Shown here: one piece after another, positions 48,224-57,399 of the stretch
How positions within the stretch are numbered: position 1 is the stretch's first letter
Layout: each line of letters starts with the position of its first letter
Origin: Pseudomonas vancouverensis
Lineage (GTDB): Bacteria; Pseudomonadota; Gammaproteobacteria; Pseudomonadales; Pseudomonadaceae
Direction: 5' to 3'
NCBI RefSeq assembly: GCF_004348895.1
Contig: NZ_RRZK01000017.1
Coordinates: 62,001-126,000, forward strand
Length of the DNA: 64,000 nt
Made by a program: the position numbers and the translations under genes
The notes under the pieces: model-generated
Databases searched by the model: none
What the model saw: the letters and a program-made list of their open reading frames with translations, nothing else
What the model was told of the DNA's origin: nothing

Positions 48224-50260
48224 ATGGCCGTTAATGAGGCTCAAATTGCGTTTAGAACATCAAAAAAGCTCAGTGATTTAAAGCGTCATATTGAGTACAG
48301 ACCGGATATCGACGGGCTACGTGCTATCGCTGTTCTGGCTGTTTTAATTTTTCATGCATTTCCAACAGTACTGCAGGGCGGTTTTGTTGGGGTTGATGTG
48401 TTCTTCGTTATTTCCGGCTATCTCATATCGAAGGTTATCTTTAGTACACTGAAAAAGGACTCGTTCTCCATTGCTGATTTTTACTCTCGGCGTATACGTA
48501 GAATATTCCCAGCGCTTGTGACTGTATTGGCCAGCTGTCTAATATTCGGCTGGAATACAATGTTGGCGGATGATCTCGCCCTTTTGGCAAAACATGTGTT
48601 AGGCGGTGCCGGATTTGCTTCCAATTTAGTTTTATGGGGAGAGGCAGGTTATTTTGATAAAGCGTCAGAGTTGAAGCCGCTGCTCCATCTCTGGTCATTG
48701 GGGATTGAAGAACAGTTTTATGTTGTTTGGCCGTTACTAATTTGGGCCGCATGGCGCTTACGAATTTCCTTGTTGTTGATTGTAGCTGGTATCGGACTGG
48801 CATCCTTTGCAGTGAATATCAATTGGATACATGAATATCCAACAGCTACATTTTACTCTCCGTTGTCGCGTGCCTGGGAACTGATTATAGGAGCCGGATT
48901 AGCATGTCTTACACTGAACTCTCGTTCGAGTTCTATTTCATACAACAGGTATTACACGGCCGTTACGGAGTTTTTTAGAGCAGAAAAGGCACGTTCTGCT
49001 ATTTCAATCATAGGTCTTCTGTTCCTTGTTTTTGCGATGCTTCGGATTAAAGATACGCTTCCATTCCCTGGAAAGTGGGCGCTGCTTCCGACTGTCGGGA
49101 CTTTCCTGTTGATAGCTGCCGGACCAGTTGCTTGGGTGAATAGGGTATTACTCTCCAGCCGGCCAATGATTGCTATTGGGTTGATCAGTTTTCCTCTTTA
49201 TCTCTGGCACTGGCCATTGTTGACGTTTGCAAGAAGCGCCAATCCGGAAGGTTTGCCCTGGACTGCGCGTGTTGGAATACTGTTTGCGAGTGCCGTGCTT
49301 GCCACCTTGACGTATCTTTATATTGAAAAGCCATTTCGCTCAGGCTCAAGGACGCAACTTAAGGTTTCCGTTCTCTGCGCCTCGATGTGTGCGGCTGTGG
49401 TCGTTTCAGTAGGCATATTGAAGTCAGGAGGCTTCGCGTCCCGCTATCCAGAAATTATTCAACGCGCAACTGAGTACGATCTCGACGGTTATCGTGCAGC
49501 TTTACGCAATCGAGTTTGTTTCATGGACATTGGACAAGATGCTTCGCAATATGCTCCGGAGTGCATAGATAAAGGGGACGCGCCCCTTTGGGTGTTGTGG
49601 GGTGACTCAGGTGCCGCAGCTATTTATTCGGGGTTGCGTGGTCTTGCTGAGCGTAGCGGTCAGTTCCGGTTAGCGCAATTTACATCCTCGGCCTGTCCCC
49701 CAATGATTGGTTTCGAGGGCGGAAATCCCGCATGCAGAAGTAACAATCAATGGACGATTGAAAAAATTAGCCAACAGGTACCTGATACGGTGATATTGGC
49801 TGGTATGTGGGGGGAGTATCAAAAGGACTTGCTGGCTTCAACGATCAAACAAATACAAAGTGCAGGCGTTCGTAAGATTATAATTTTAGGACCGGCTCCC
49901 GCATGGAAGGATACACCCTCTCGCATATCCTTTAATTTATGGAGTAGTGATCCGCTACACCGGGTTCCGTCGGAGCGCTTGGACTATGCCAAGTATGGAA
50001 TGGGCCATGATTTTAAAGTAGGGCAGGGGTTGGATAGCCGCACTGAAACTGCGGAGAAAGAACTTAGATTAGTAGCGAAAGAAACAGGTGCATTATATAT
50101 TTCGGTTGCGGACAAAATGTGCAACGATGAAGGATGCCTTACGAGAGAGTCTGCATCCAGTGGCGCAGCGTTCTATTTGGATATCGTTCATTTTACCCCT
50201 CATGGTGCAAATTTTGCGATGAGGGCCATTGCCTCGGAATTAGGTATAACTACCCCATAA
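48224..50260 (+). CDS. OafA-like acyltransferase with C-terminal SGNH domain
   Basis: A 678-residue protein from ATG 48224 (GGTGGGG just upstream; GTG 48197 is a longer alternative). The N-terminal ~370 residues are an Acyltransferase-3 domain with about ten membrane helices, opening YRPDIDGLRAIAVLAVLIFHAF with the proton-relay His, and R-rich GVDVFFVISGYLIS. The last ~250 residues are a periplasmic SGNH hydrolase-like domain with Gly-Asp-Ser (Ser462) and Asp653-x-x-His656. Such fusions O-acetylate LPS or other surface glycans in the periplasm. After the Ser the usual His is Gly. It is probably an O-antigen O-acetylase; the target sugar is unknown. Confidence 0.88.
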   Translation: MAVNEAQIAFRTSKKLSDLKRHIEYRPDIDGLRAIAVLAVLIFHAFPTVLQGGFVGVDVFFVISGYLISKVIFSTLKKDSFSIADFYSRRIRRIFPALVTVLASCLIFGWNTMLADDLALLAKHVLGGAGFASNLVLWGEAGYFDKASELKPLLHLWSLGIEEQFYVVWPLLIWAAWRLRISLLLIVAGIGLASFAVNINWIHEYPTATFYSPLSRAWELIIGAGLACLTLNSRSSSISYNRYYTAVTEFFRAEKARSAISIIGLLFLVFAMLRIKDTLPFPGKWALLPTVGTFLLIAAGPVAWVNRVLLSSRPMIAIGLISFPLYLWHWPLLTFARSANPEGLPWTARVGILFASAVLATLTYLYIEKPFRSGSRTQLKVSVLCASMCAAVVVSVGILKSGGFASRYPEIIQRATEYDLDGYRAALRNRVCFMDIGQDASQYAPECIDKGDAPLWVLWGDSGAAAIYSGLRGLAERSGQFRLAQFTSSACPPMIGFEGGNPACRSNNQWTIEKISQQVPDTVILAGMWGEYQKDLLASTIKQIQSAGVRKIIILGPAPAWKDTPSRISFNLWSSDPLHRVPSERLDYAKYGMGHDFKVGQGLDSRTETAEKELRLVAKETGALYISVADKMCNDEGCLTRESASSGAAFYLDIVHFTPHGANFAMRAIASELGITTP

Positions 50261-50265
50261 GCATT

Positions 50266-50282
50266 CAATAGGACGCCTATTG
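50266..50282. repeat. Inverted repeat between convergent genes
   Basis: CAATAGG (50266-50272) and CCTATTG (50276-50282) around ACG, just after the acyltransferase stop and before the end of the convergent minus-strand operon at 50439. It may help termination, but there is no T tract. The rest of the 50261-50438 gap shows no gene. Confidence 0.4.
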
Positions 50283-50438
50283 CATGTAGGTCGTATTGTA
50301 GAAAGTTATCGGGTCACCCGCGTGACGGGGCTTTACACGCATAGAGTGTGTTTTGCCCCTCTTTTCCCTAAAAACGCACCCCATCAACACTCCCAGGTCT
50401 ATCAACTGACTGGTGCGTACCCTTCGATTATGACCATC

Positions 50439-52139
50439 TCACCTTACTGTGGACGGTTTAACATATATTTCAATGCGCCACAGATTGGTTTCAATGTGCG
50501 AAGTTTTTACATAGCGAGTCAGTAGTTGTAAGGCCGAGTTTGATGGGGGGCGTGTCCAAGGGTCGGTTACATTCAATACTACAGATGGTAAGTTTTTATC
50601 GAATGAGTAAAATTCAGAAATAGCACTGTCGATTTTTGGGGTTGTTCCATTTTGTTGACTAAAGTCCCACGTTGATAATGTTTGTGGCCGCATTCTAGTC
50701 AGTAAATAAATGCTGGGAAACCGACCAATAGCCGCAATCGATTCACCGGGAATTTTTGCGAGAAAGGCAGAAGTTTCGGTTATCGCTTCAGCTTTTTCCT
50801 TGGTAGTAACTAATCCCGCGAAGACTCCACGCTCAATTCGATTAGCGGATTTCGAGCTTAATAAATCGGTACTTTCTCCATATATAAACTCGAAGTTGCT
50901 CAGAAGAAAAAAAGCCGATACCACACAGACAAGAGTTGTATGGGCCTTACGATAGATTTTATCTTTTGGGAGAGCGGAGAGAAGAAGTATGCACGTACTG
51001 ATGAAGCCGCCTACGGCGAAGTTGACGATGCTGTTCGTGGCAGTTAAGGAGGTGACGAGGCCGGCAAAGAGCCCCACAAGAAAATACCCAGTTAATGCGG
51101 AGTCATTGTGGGTTCTTGTAATGGATGCGGTTATGAAAAAAGCAGTACCTGTGATTGCAAGCAAGAATACATAATCATGTGATGTCGCATATAGAACAGG
51201 GCCTGTGAGCCTGGCCGTTACCAACACCCCTGTTATAAGGGACGCAGTTAGCCATCCATGAGTCCAGTGACGTATTCTCATTCCTGCAACGACACCAACT
51301 GCGATGGATCCTAAACACAAAGCGACGAAAGTGTAACTAGCGCTTAATAGTACATACGCTCTTGATACTTTTCCTCCAAGCCCAGATGAAACTTGAAGTG
51401 ATGCATTCGTGAATTCGACAATCTGCATTAAGCGATTTTCGCCGTACACGGACAACAGTAAACCAAGCCCCAGAACTTGAAATAACAGACACCACAAACT
51501 GTAGCGAAGTATGGTGGGTCGTAGAGTGGGAACGGCAACAATTACAGTCAGAAAACTTGCTAGAACTACAACGAGCGTGGGATATGCGAGCGCTGATACG
51601 GCCCATGATGCTGCAGAGATTAATAATAAAGTGTGTTTCCTTGTCTCTATAAAAGTTGCGTAGCATGCGATTGCGCAAAGCATGCCTAGCATACCTATGG
51701 TGTTATAAGACGGAGCCGGGAGACTGAAAGGAATAAAACTGGTCACAGCTACTCCGCAAAGCGCAGAGATTGTGAATGTTTGGCGAGTACGAGCGAAGTA
51801 AAAAAAACAAAATCCCGAAAGCAGGCTTAGTGATAGATATAAATAACGGTTGAATAGAGCTAGACCATTTTCATCTGGGTATATTGTAAAAAATATTTTT
51901 ACGAAAGGAAAAACTAAAAATTCAGCAGTTTGGTGAATTACTAGAGCGCTACTGTCATGAAAGCCGGTCTTCAACCAGCCATCTACAAAAGACAAATAGT
52001 AGGATTCGTCAGTAAGGTCTACCCCTAGTGTCATGCGAAAGCAAAGTAAAAGAGAGGTCGCTATCACGAGCGAAAGTACTGCCGTGCGGACCAACGGATC
52101 GCTACTATAGGTATTGTTATCCGAAATCAACTTTGGCAT
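50439..52139 (-). CDS. Polytopic membrane protein, GT-C glycosyltransferase-like
   Basis: A 566-residue protein with about twelve predicted membrane helices. Near residue 45, in the first periplasmic loop, it has VDLTDESYYLSFVDGW, the acidic Asp-Glu pair typical of GT-C enzymes that use lipid-phosphate sugars. A soluble C-terminal tail of about 110 residues follows. It is the last gene of the minus-strand operon with gtrA and gtrB, so it may attach a sugar to O-antigen in the periplasm. AGGA directly abuts the ATG, a poor spacing, so the start is uncertain. Base composition is AT-rich. The family could not be named. Confidence 0.78.
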   Translation of the reverse strand: MPKLISDNNTYSSDPLVRTAVLSLVIATSLLLCFRMTLGVDLTDESYYLSFVDGWLKTGFHDSSALVIHQTAEFLVFPFVKIFFTIYPDENGLALFNRYLYLSLSLLSGFCFFYFARTRQTFTISALCGVAVTSFIPFSLPAPSYNTIGMLGMLCAIACYATFIETRKHTLLLISAASWAVSALAYPTLVVVLASFLTVIVAVPTLRPTILRYSLWCLLFQVLGLGLLLSVYGENRLMQIVEFTNASLQVSSGLGGKVSRAYVLLSASYTFVALCLGSIAVGVVAGMRIRHWTHGWLTASLITGVLVTARLTGPVLYATSHDYVFLLAITGTAFFITASITRTHNDSALTGYFLVGLFAGLVTSLTATNSIVNFAVGGFISTCILLLSALPKDKIYRKAHTTLVCVVSAFFLLSNFEFIYGESTDLLSSKSANRIERGVFAGLVTTKEKAEAITETSAFLAKIPGESIAAIGRFPSIYLLTRMRPQTLSTWDFSQQNGTTPKIDSAISEFYSFDKNLPSVVLNVTDPWTRPPSNSALQLLTRYVKTSHIETNLWRIEIYVKPSTVR

Positions 52140-52410
52140 TCCTGATATGTCTCATGGTGATCAACGTTTTTAAGTATTTGCAAAATTATGCCATTTTTTT
52201 ATGAGTAATTTAGCTTGTTGCGAGTGTTTGCCATAACTTTAATAGGGGTAGTTCGTAGATAGGATTGGCTGGTTGTGTTATAGCCTTCCTTTCTCCATAG
52301 AGGCCTAGGCTTCTTTAAGAAAGGGAAGCGATACCAAGCTCAAAGCCCAATAATCCGAAAGTACCATCCCTCGCCACGCTCGTTCTTCATGCAGTTAACT
52401 CTCTTTAAGA
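52140..52410. other. AT-rich gap between two membrane-protein genes
   Basis: No gene is seen. An imperfect inverted repeat CTTCCTTTCT/AGAAAGGGAAG (52285-52328) lies inside and may end or pause the minus-strand transcript, or precede a separate promoter for the 566-residue protein gene. Confidence 0.4.
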
Positions 52411-53790
52411 TCAAGGCAGGCTGTACGATACGTTGGCCATTGTAGTGGTAGTAATAGCGAGAAAAGAGGTGCCGAGTACAATGTAGGCAGCCAAGAGGGG
52501 TATCCAATGGTTCCTTAAAAGCTTTTGAAAGTCATGCCATTGAAATTGCGTCGCGATTGCTCCAAACAGTATCAGATAGAGAGGTAAAAAAAATCGAGTT
52601 TCAATTGCCCCGGGAAGTATAGCTAACAGCGGAATGAGTAGAGGGGCGAGATATACAATTTCCACCTGGCGAGGATTTTGTCTTGTGCAGAAAATTAAAG
52701 CGCCAAAAAAAAATAGACTAAAACACAGGATTGCAGTAGTGCTTTTATTGATAGAGGGTTTTGTGATGTAAACCAATCCATCACGTACATCGATGCCGTT
52801 AACAAAATGTCTCCCATAGATACCAAGAAATTGCATCGGGTGACTCATGAGCAACGAGGCGTACCCGCTGATAGAAGGTTCACTAGTGAATACTGATTCG
52901 TTAAGCGAGCGTAAGATAATGCCGGCAGGGTCTCTGTAATATATGCTTGGCGCAGGAGTATCTTTGCCGACATAGGTTTCGTAGCGCTGTACCGTAATTC
53001 CCCAAAATAGTTGTGTTGCCATTAATGATTTTCCTTCAACAGTGGCAAACACTAAAGGGGATGCGATGTTGTGAATGCGTTTATTTATCGCCATTTGCGG
53101 AAGAGCGATTAAAAACGCACCGAATATAAATATCATCAAACCAAGCCCGCGCGCTCGCCAAGACTTTTCGTGCAGTGTGAACGGAATGGTAAATAGCAAG
53201 GCAATAAAAGCGAATAGATAGATCGTTCGAATATTGTAAGCAGCGCTAGCTGCCGCACCCGAAAAAAACAGGAGTACGAGCCAGTGCTTTCGTTCAGGAT
53301 TGAGTGCGAGTTTTATTGCAATAATCAAGCATATTGCGGCTGGCATATCAGAAAGAGGATATAGAAATAGCCCTGGAAAAACTGAAACTGTTAGCAGGGC
53401 AAATACCGTGCGTCGAATCGTCGTTAGAGATCCTCCAAAGCATTGGCGGAAGAAGGATGCTACGGGACCTGTTAGAAGATAGGCATATAATAAGGAAGAG
53501 CTAAGCCGGAATATAAACTGTCCTGAATCGCTCACGGCATCAGTTAAAAAGTGAATGGGTAATAACAAGTATGCATAGACGTAACCCCTAACATTGTCAG
53601 GGAAGTTTGCGATGGCCTCAGGGGTGCTTAGGCTCCAGTACAATTTTGAATCGTAGGGGAAGTCGGTAATGCCAAAAAAATGATGTGCTGTGAATAGGGA
53701 AATGAAAACAATCAGGAATGAGTATACATTTGATCTGACACTTGGAGTTGATGTCGAGAGCATTGATTGACGCATTCGTACTGTATCCAT
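52411..53790 (-). CDS. Polytopic membrane protein, possible GT-C enzyme
   Basis: A 459-residue protein with about eleven predicted membrane helices and an acidic first loop (GITDFPYDSKLYWSL). No catalytic family is certain, but size, topology and context beside gtrA/gtrB suggest a serotype-specific periplasmic sugar transferase (GtrC role) or an associated membrane protein. The start is taken at ATG 53790, 28 bases after the stop of the 736-residue gene; its ribosome site is weak. AT-rich base composition matches its neighbours. Confidence 0.75.
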   Translation of the reverse strand: MDTVRMRQSMLSTSTPSVRSNVYSFLIVFISLFTAHHFFGITDFPYDSKLYWSLSTPEAIANFPDNVRGYVYAYLLLPIHFLTDAVSDSGQFIFRLSSSLLYAYLLTGPVASFFRQCFGGSLTTIRRTVFALLTVSVFPGLFLYPLSDMPAAICLIIAIKLALNPERKHWLVLLFFSGAAASAAYNIRTIYLFAFIALLFTIPFTLHEKSWRARGLGLMIFIFGAFLIALPQMAINKRIHNIASPLVFATVEGKSLMATQLFWGITVQRYETYVGKDTPAPSIYYRDPAGIILRSLNESVFTSEPSISGYASLLMSHPMQFLGIYGRHFVNGIDVRDGLVYITKPSINKSTTAILCFSLFFFGALIFCTRQNPRQVEIVYLAPLLIPLLAILPGAIETRFFLPLYLILFGAIATQFQWHDFQKLLRNHWIPLLAAYIVLGTSFLAITTTTMANVSYSLP

Positions 53791-53818
53791 GGTATTGCAG
53801 CCTGATTTGGTTTCTGGG

Positions 53819-56029
53819 TTATTTGTTTTTTGACGATGTACGGTGTTTGACTATTTCAACCCAATCCAATCTTGCGGAAAGTCCATAATATTTATCGTCG
53901 GTATCACTTGTAAAAGTGATGGTGTTGACCCCGTTTTTTAGTTGAATCTTCGATATTTCGGCTTCGAAATACTGTTCGTCTCTCCATTTAAAAGGGAGAT
54001 TGATATCATTGATTTGTATTCTCATGCTATTTTTTATTGTGGGATTTGCAAATATGTCAAACTGTCCTTTTAAATGGTAGCTGTCTTCCTTGGGCTTAAA
54101 TTCAAAGTTCAGGAAAGCACTTTCGCTGGTTTTCCAAGCAGCAGACGTATGATTAAGTTTGTTAACTGACCATACGCTTTCACGCCAACCGGAGCCTGCC
54201 GTGGGCAGCTCCATACTCCACCATTTACCAAACCCCCAGAAATAATGGTCGCTATTGTTTTGATCCTCGAAGTCCACTAGAGAATTGTGGTACTTGAGTT
54301 GGTCTATAAAACCACGATAAATCAAACCCGTGCGGCCTGGGTCATTACGTAAAAGGTTTGTTCGAGGTGTAGCGTTAGAATCAGCTTCATCAGGATCTAC
54401 TGTGATGCTAACAACTTGGGATTTCGAGATCGCTTTGTCTTCGATCGCTGGGGTAAGGGGGACGCCAGGGCCGCTGATGGGCGTTGGGTAATGAAAAATC
54501 CACTCATTGGCAGTTTCTTCACACTTGCCTTTTCGTTCGACGCTGTCGCTCATCTGCCATTCGTTACCACGTTCATGACACACTTCAATTTTGTTGAAAG
54601 GATGCCCATAAACGTAGTTTAGGGCTGCCTGCAGGTTCCCATTTAGAAACATCCAGGTATGGTTAAGTTGATTTGTTTTATCAATGACTACCAGGGTTTT
54701 GTCTCCGATTTCTCCATCAAACTGTTCGACAATGTTTTTCAATATCATGCGTTGTCTATCGGAGATTTTAACGTAGTGATGAAATTGGTAAAGTTGGGTC
54801 GAGAATCCAATGAGCACCAAGAAAGCGATTAGCCCATTGGCTATATATTTATTCGCCTTTCTAGCTGCAATCAATATAGCAATTAGTGCCAAAACACCTC
54901 CTGGGGATGCGAAGAGAAAAGTGCGTTGGCTGATGGATTGATGGGCTGGCGATAATAGGTATGGGAAATATCCAAGCAGTACCAGGGTAAATCCACTTGC
55001 GAAGAGGAGAAGTGCAGAGCTGAGTGGTTTTTTAGCGTTGGGTTTTTTTTCTTTTTTTGTAATGAATATTGTTAAGGCTGATGCAGCGGTAATCACCGTC
55101 AATGAAAAGGTGATGTACCAGTATGTATGAAATTCGGAATTGGTTATTTTGGCTGCATCATACCAACCCCCGAGTAGTGTTCTTAGCAATCCGATCGAAA
55201 AAAGATTTGGAAGAGAGTGTAAAAGCGTGTCGAGTGAGTTGCTGCCAGATAATGCGCTTTGATAGCTGTTGATTAACGGTGCGGTATGGATTACATATGC
55301 GATGTAAGAGAGCGCGCCGGCAAGCCATATTGTATGCTTAAAAGCCTTTTTTCGAATCTGGTGGATGCTCGATCTTACCCCAGATTTGGCAAGTATAATC
55401 AGGGTAGGAAGAACAATAAAAAGCAGTGAGGATTCATACATTGCACAGGCGGCGAATAGCAGTGAGGCCGATACAATTCCTTGAATATAAGAGGCAGGGG
55501 TTGATTTTTGATGTAGTGAACCAATGAAAAGAGCAGTGCTCAGCAACAGAATACTTAATGCCCAGTTAATATGTAAGGCTCTAAAGGCGAGTTGCATCGT
55601 GTCAGCTGGGTATATAATAATAAGAATTCCTGCGATTACTCCCAACTTTGTAGATTTTGTGATGTATTTTGTTATATAGCTCATGCACACTCCTTTTATA
55701 AGAAGTGATAGTGCGAGCAGAAGGTTCCAGTATTTAAATGAGTAGGGATCCAGGTAATAAGCGACAGCTTGTGGGAAAATTGTTAGTGGTCTTAGTGCGT
55801 GCGCAGCCAAAGGGCTTGATGTATCACTGATATAGAACAGCCCATGGCTAGTGAATAATCCTAGTATCCCCCATTCTTCGATCAGTCCCGTCAGAGAAAA
55901 GCCGAAAGGTAGCCACAGTGCGAAGATTAAAATCGCTGAGGGGACGATGTGTGCCACCCAGACATTTACTTTGCCAGAAGTTGAGGCAAACGATTCGTCA
56001 GATAACGTTTGTTCTGTAATGTTTGTCAT
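53819..56029 (-). CDS. Large membrane protein with soluble C-terminal domain, GtrC-like
   Basis: A 736-residue protein. Residues about 25-420 carry ten or more membrane helices with the acidic loop LIEEWGILGLF near 50, suggestive of a GT-C fold. Residues about 430-735 are soluble and probably periplasmic; the last ~140 have alternating strands with Trp-rich turns (HYFWGFGKWWSMEL), resembling a beta-sandwich or lectin-like module. It starts 24 bases after gtrA. It is the best candidate for the transferase that moves the side sugar from lipid carrier to O-antigen. The name of the family is not known to me. Confidence 0.78.
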   Translation of the reverse strand: MTNITEQTLSDESFASTSGKVNVWVAHIVPSAILIFALWLPFGFSLTGLIEEWGILGLFTSHGLFYISDTSSPLAAHALRPLTIFPQAVAYYLDPYSFKYWNLLLALSLLIKGVCMSYITKYITKSTKLGVIAGILIIIYPADTMQLAFRALHINWALSILLLSTALFIGSLHQKSTPASYIQGIVSASLLFAACAMYESSLLFIVLPTLIILAKSGVRSSIHQIRKKAFKHTIWLAGALSYIAYVIHTAPLINSYQSALSGSNSLDTLLHSLPNLFSIGLLRTLLGGWYDAAKITNSEFHTYWYITFSLTVITAASALTIFITKKEKKPNAKKPLSSALLLFASGFTLVLLGYFPYLLSPAHQSISQRTFLFASPGGVLALIAILIAARKANKYIANGLIAFLVLIGFSTQLYQFHHYVKISDRQRMILKNIVEQFDGEIGDKTLVVIDKTNQLNHTWMFLNGNLQAALNYVYGHPFNKIEVCHERGNEWQMSDSVERKGKCEETANEWIFHYPTPISGPGVPLTPAIEDKAISKSQVVSITVDPDEADSNATPRTNLLRNDPGRTGLIYRGFIDQLKYHNSLVDFEDQNNSDHYFWGFGKWWSMELPTAGSGWRESVWSVNKLNHTSAAWKTSESAFLNFEFKPKEDSYHLKGQFDIFANPTIKNSMRIQINDINLPFKWRDEQYFEAEISKIQLKNGVNTITFTSDTDDKYYGLSARLDWVEIVKHRTSSKNK

Positions 56030-56053
56030 CGTGTATTGCTTGTCCGTTCCTGT

Positions 56054-56446
56054 TTAGGCGGATGTTGAATTGAGTATTTTTTTGCTTAGTAAATAAGTTG
56101 CAGGCAGCAGTGCAATAATAATCAAAATCGGGGCTACTTCTTTTGGTATTCCTAATCGCTCTACTAATAGGTTTAGTAGTAGTGCGCCTAGTATGTATTG
56201 AAGTAAATAAACTAACGGGTAGGCAAGTACGCCCTTCCAGGATTTTTTAACATTGAAAACAACTTGCGAATTAAATATATAGGAAAATATAATTCCGCTT
56301 ATGTACGCGATGACGTAGGATTTTTGATAGCTGATAAATTGTGCCAGTAATAAATATATTCCGTAAGTCAGAAGGGTGTTTAACCCCCCTCCTGCTAAAA
56401 AATATAGCCATCGCCGAACGGTTTCCTTGGATATATTGGTGTCCAC
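56054..56446 (-). CDS. gtrA: GtrA-family membrane protein (lipid-linked sugar flippase)
   Basis: A 130-residue protein with four membrane helices and the GtrA pattern: RWLYFLAGGGLNTLLTYGIYLLL at the first helix and YISGIIFSYIFNSQVVF at the second. GtrA proteins are thought to flip undecaprenyl-phosphate-sugar made by GtrB to the periplasm. The GTG start overlaps the TAG of the upstream FdtD-like gene by one base, so the two are coupled. Confidence 0.92.
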   Translation of the reverse strand: MDTNISKETVRRWLYFLAGGGLNTLLTYGIYLLLAQFISYQKSYVIAYISGIIFSYIFNSQVVFNVKKSWKGVLAYPLVYLLQYILGALLLNLLVERLGIPKEVAPILIIIALLPATYLLSKKILNSTSA

Positions 56447-57399
56447 TATTTTTTTATGTCCGTGATCTTGACAAAATCAGAATAATCCCGAATATAATCC
56501 GCCGCATCATAATAGTCAGAAGTAAATACCAAGAGAACCGCATCTTCAGAATACTTATACTGAATACCCCAAATCTTGGGCGGCAGATAAATACCTTTGT
56601 TGGGTGCATCAAGCATCACTTCAGCGCGATTCTTCCCGTCATCAACCACAACAGCGCAGCTGCCTTTCACACAAATCAAAAATTGATGGCAGTTATGATG
56701 TGCGTGCTCGCCTCGGGTCTTTTGGCTTGGGACGTTGAAAACCAGGAAGTAGCGTTTCGGTATAAAGGGTATTTCTTTCTCGAACTCGCCAACCGATAGG
56801 TCGCCGCGCATGTCCGCGACGTATTTGAAGTTGTGGAAGGTCACGTCGCCTACGCCAACTCGCGTGGTGCCTTCTACGGATTTCGTGTCGGTGAGAAGCT
56901 TTGGCTTGTTGCTGGCTGTGCTGGATTGGGTGTTTTCAACATATCCGGTGATACGCGCCGGGGATCCTGTCACGATCGCGTACGGCGGTACTGATTTCGT
57001 CACGACTGCGCCTGCACCGACCATCGCACCTGTGCCGATAGTGACGCCAGGGAGGATGACTGCTCCACCGCCAATCGAGGCTTTGTCGTGAATGACGGTC
57101 GGCAAGAATGTTTCAGGGTAGATTTTCGAGCGAGGAAATTTGTCGTTGGTGAATGTTACGTTAGGTCCGACAAACACATCGTTGCCAATACGCAAACCGT
57201 CCCAGACATAGACGCCAGACTTGATAGTGGTTCTGTCGCCGATAACGACGTCATTCTCGATCAGGCAATGGGAGCAGATGTTCACGTCCTCGCCGATCAC
57301 TGCTTCCGGGAAAATGACAACGTATTGCCATACACGGGTGTTTTGCCCGATGTGGGTACTTTTGACATCTGCACTTGGATGGATGGTCGGGTTAGACAT
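56446..57399 (-). CDS. FdtD-like fusion: hexapeptide N-acetyltransferase + sugar 3,4-ketoisomerase
   Basis: A 317-residue fusion. Residues about 1-155 are a left-handed beta-helix acyltransferase ([20 protein letters not shown], then repeats, ending [10 protein letters not shown]). Residues about 185-317 are a cupin of the FdtA/QdtA type with [19 protein letters not shown] containing the catalytic His residues. Known FdtD of Shewanella has the same pair: it converts dTDP-4-keto-6-deoxyglucose to the 3-keto isomer and acetylates the 3-amino sugar made from it. With the FdtB-like aminotransferase at 58.3 kb this should give dTDP-Fuc3NAc (or Qui3NAc). It overlaps gtrB by eight bases and gtrA by one. 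Confidence 0.9.
   Translation of the reverse strand: MSNPTIHPSADVKSTHIGQNTRVWQYVVIFPEAVIGEDVNICSHCLIENDVVIGDRTTIKSGVYVWDGLRIGNDVFVGPNVTFTNDKFPRSKIYPETFLPTVIHDKASIGGGAVILPGVTIGTGAMVGAGAVVTKSVPPYAIVTGSPARITGYVENTQSSTASNKPKLLTDTKSVEGTTRVGVGDVTFHNFKYVADMRGDLSVGEFEKEIPFIPKRYFLVFNVPSQKTRGEHAHHNCHQFLICVKGSCAVVVDDGKNRAEVMLDAPNKGIYLPPKIWGIQYKYSEDAVLLVFTSDYYDAADYIRDYSDFVKITDIKK

Larger units (their letters stand above)
40776..57399. other. AT-rich, probably acquired part of the O-antigen locus
   Basis: From the wzm gene to about the FdtD-like gene the DNA is visibly richer in A and T, with frequent ATT, AAA and TAT codons, than rmlB-per on the left or gtrB-wbpM on the right. It contains the transporter, the glycosyltransferases, the acyltransferase and three membrane transferases, the serotype-specific parts. 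No IS, integrase or flanking repeat was found, so exchange by homologous recombination across flanking genes is the likely route. Confidence 0.65.
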
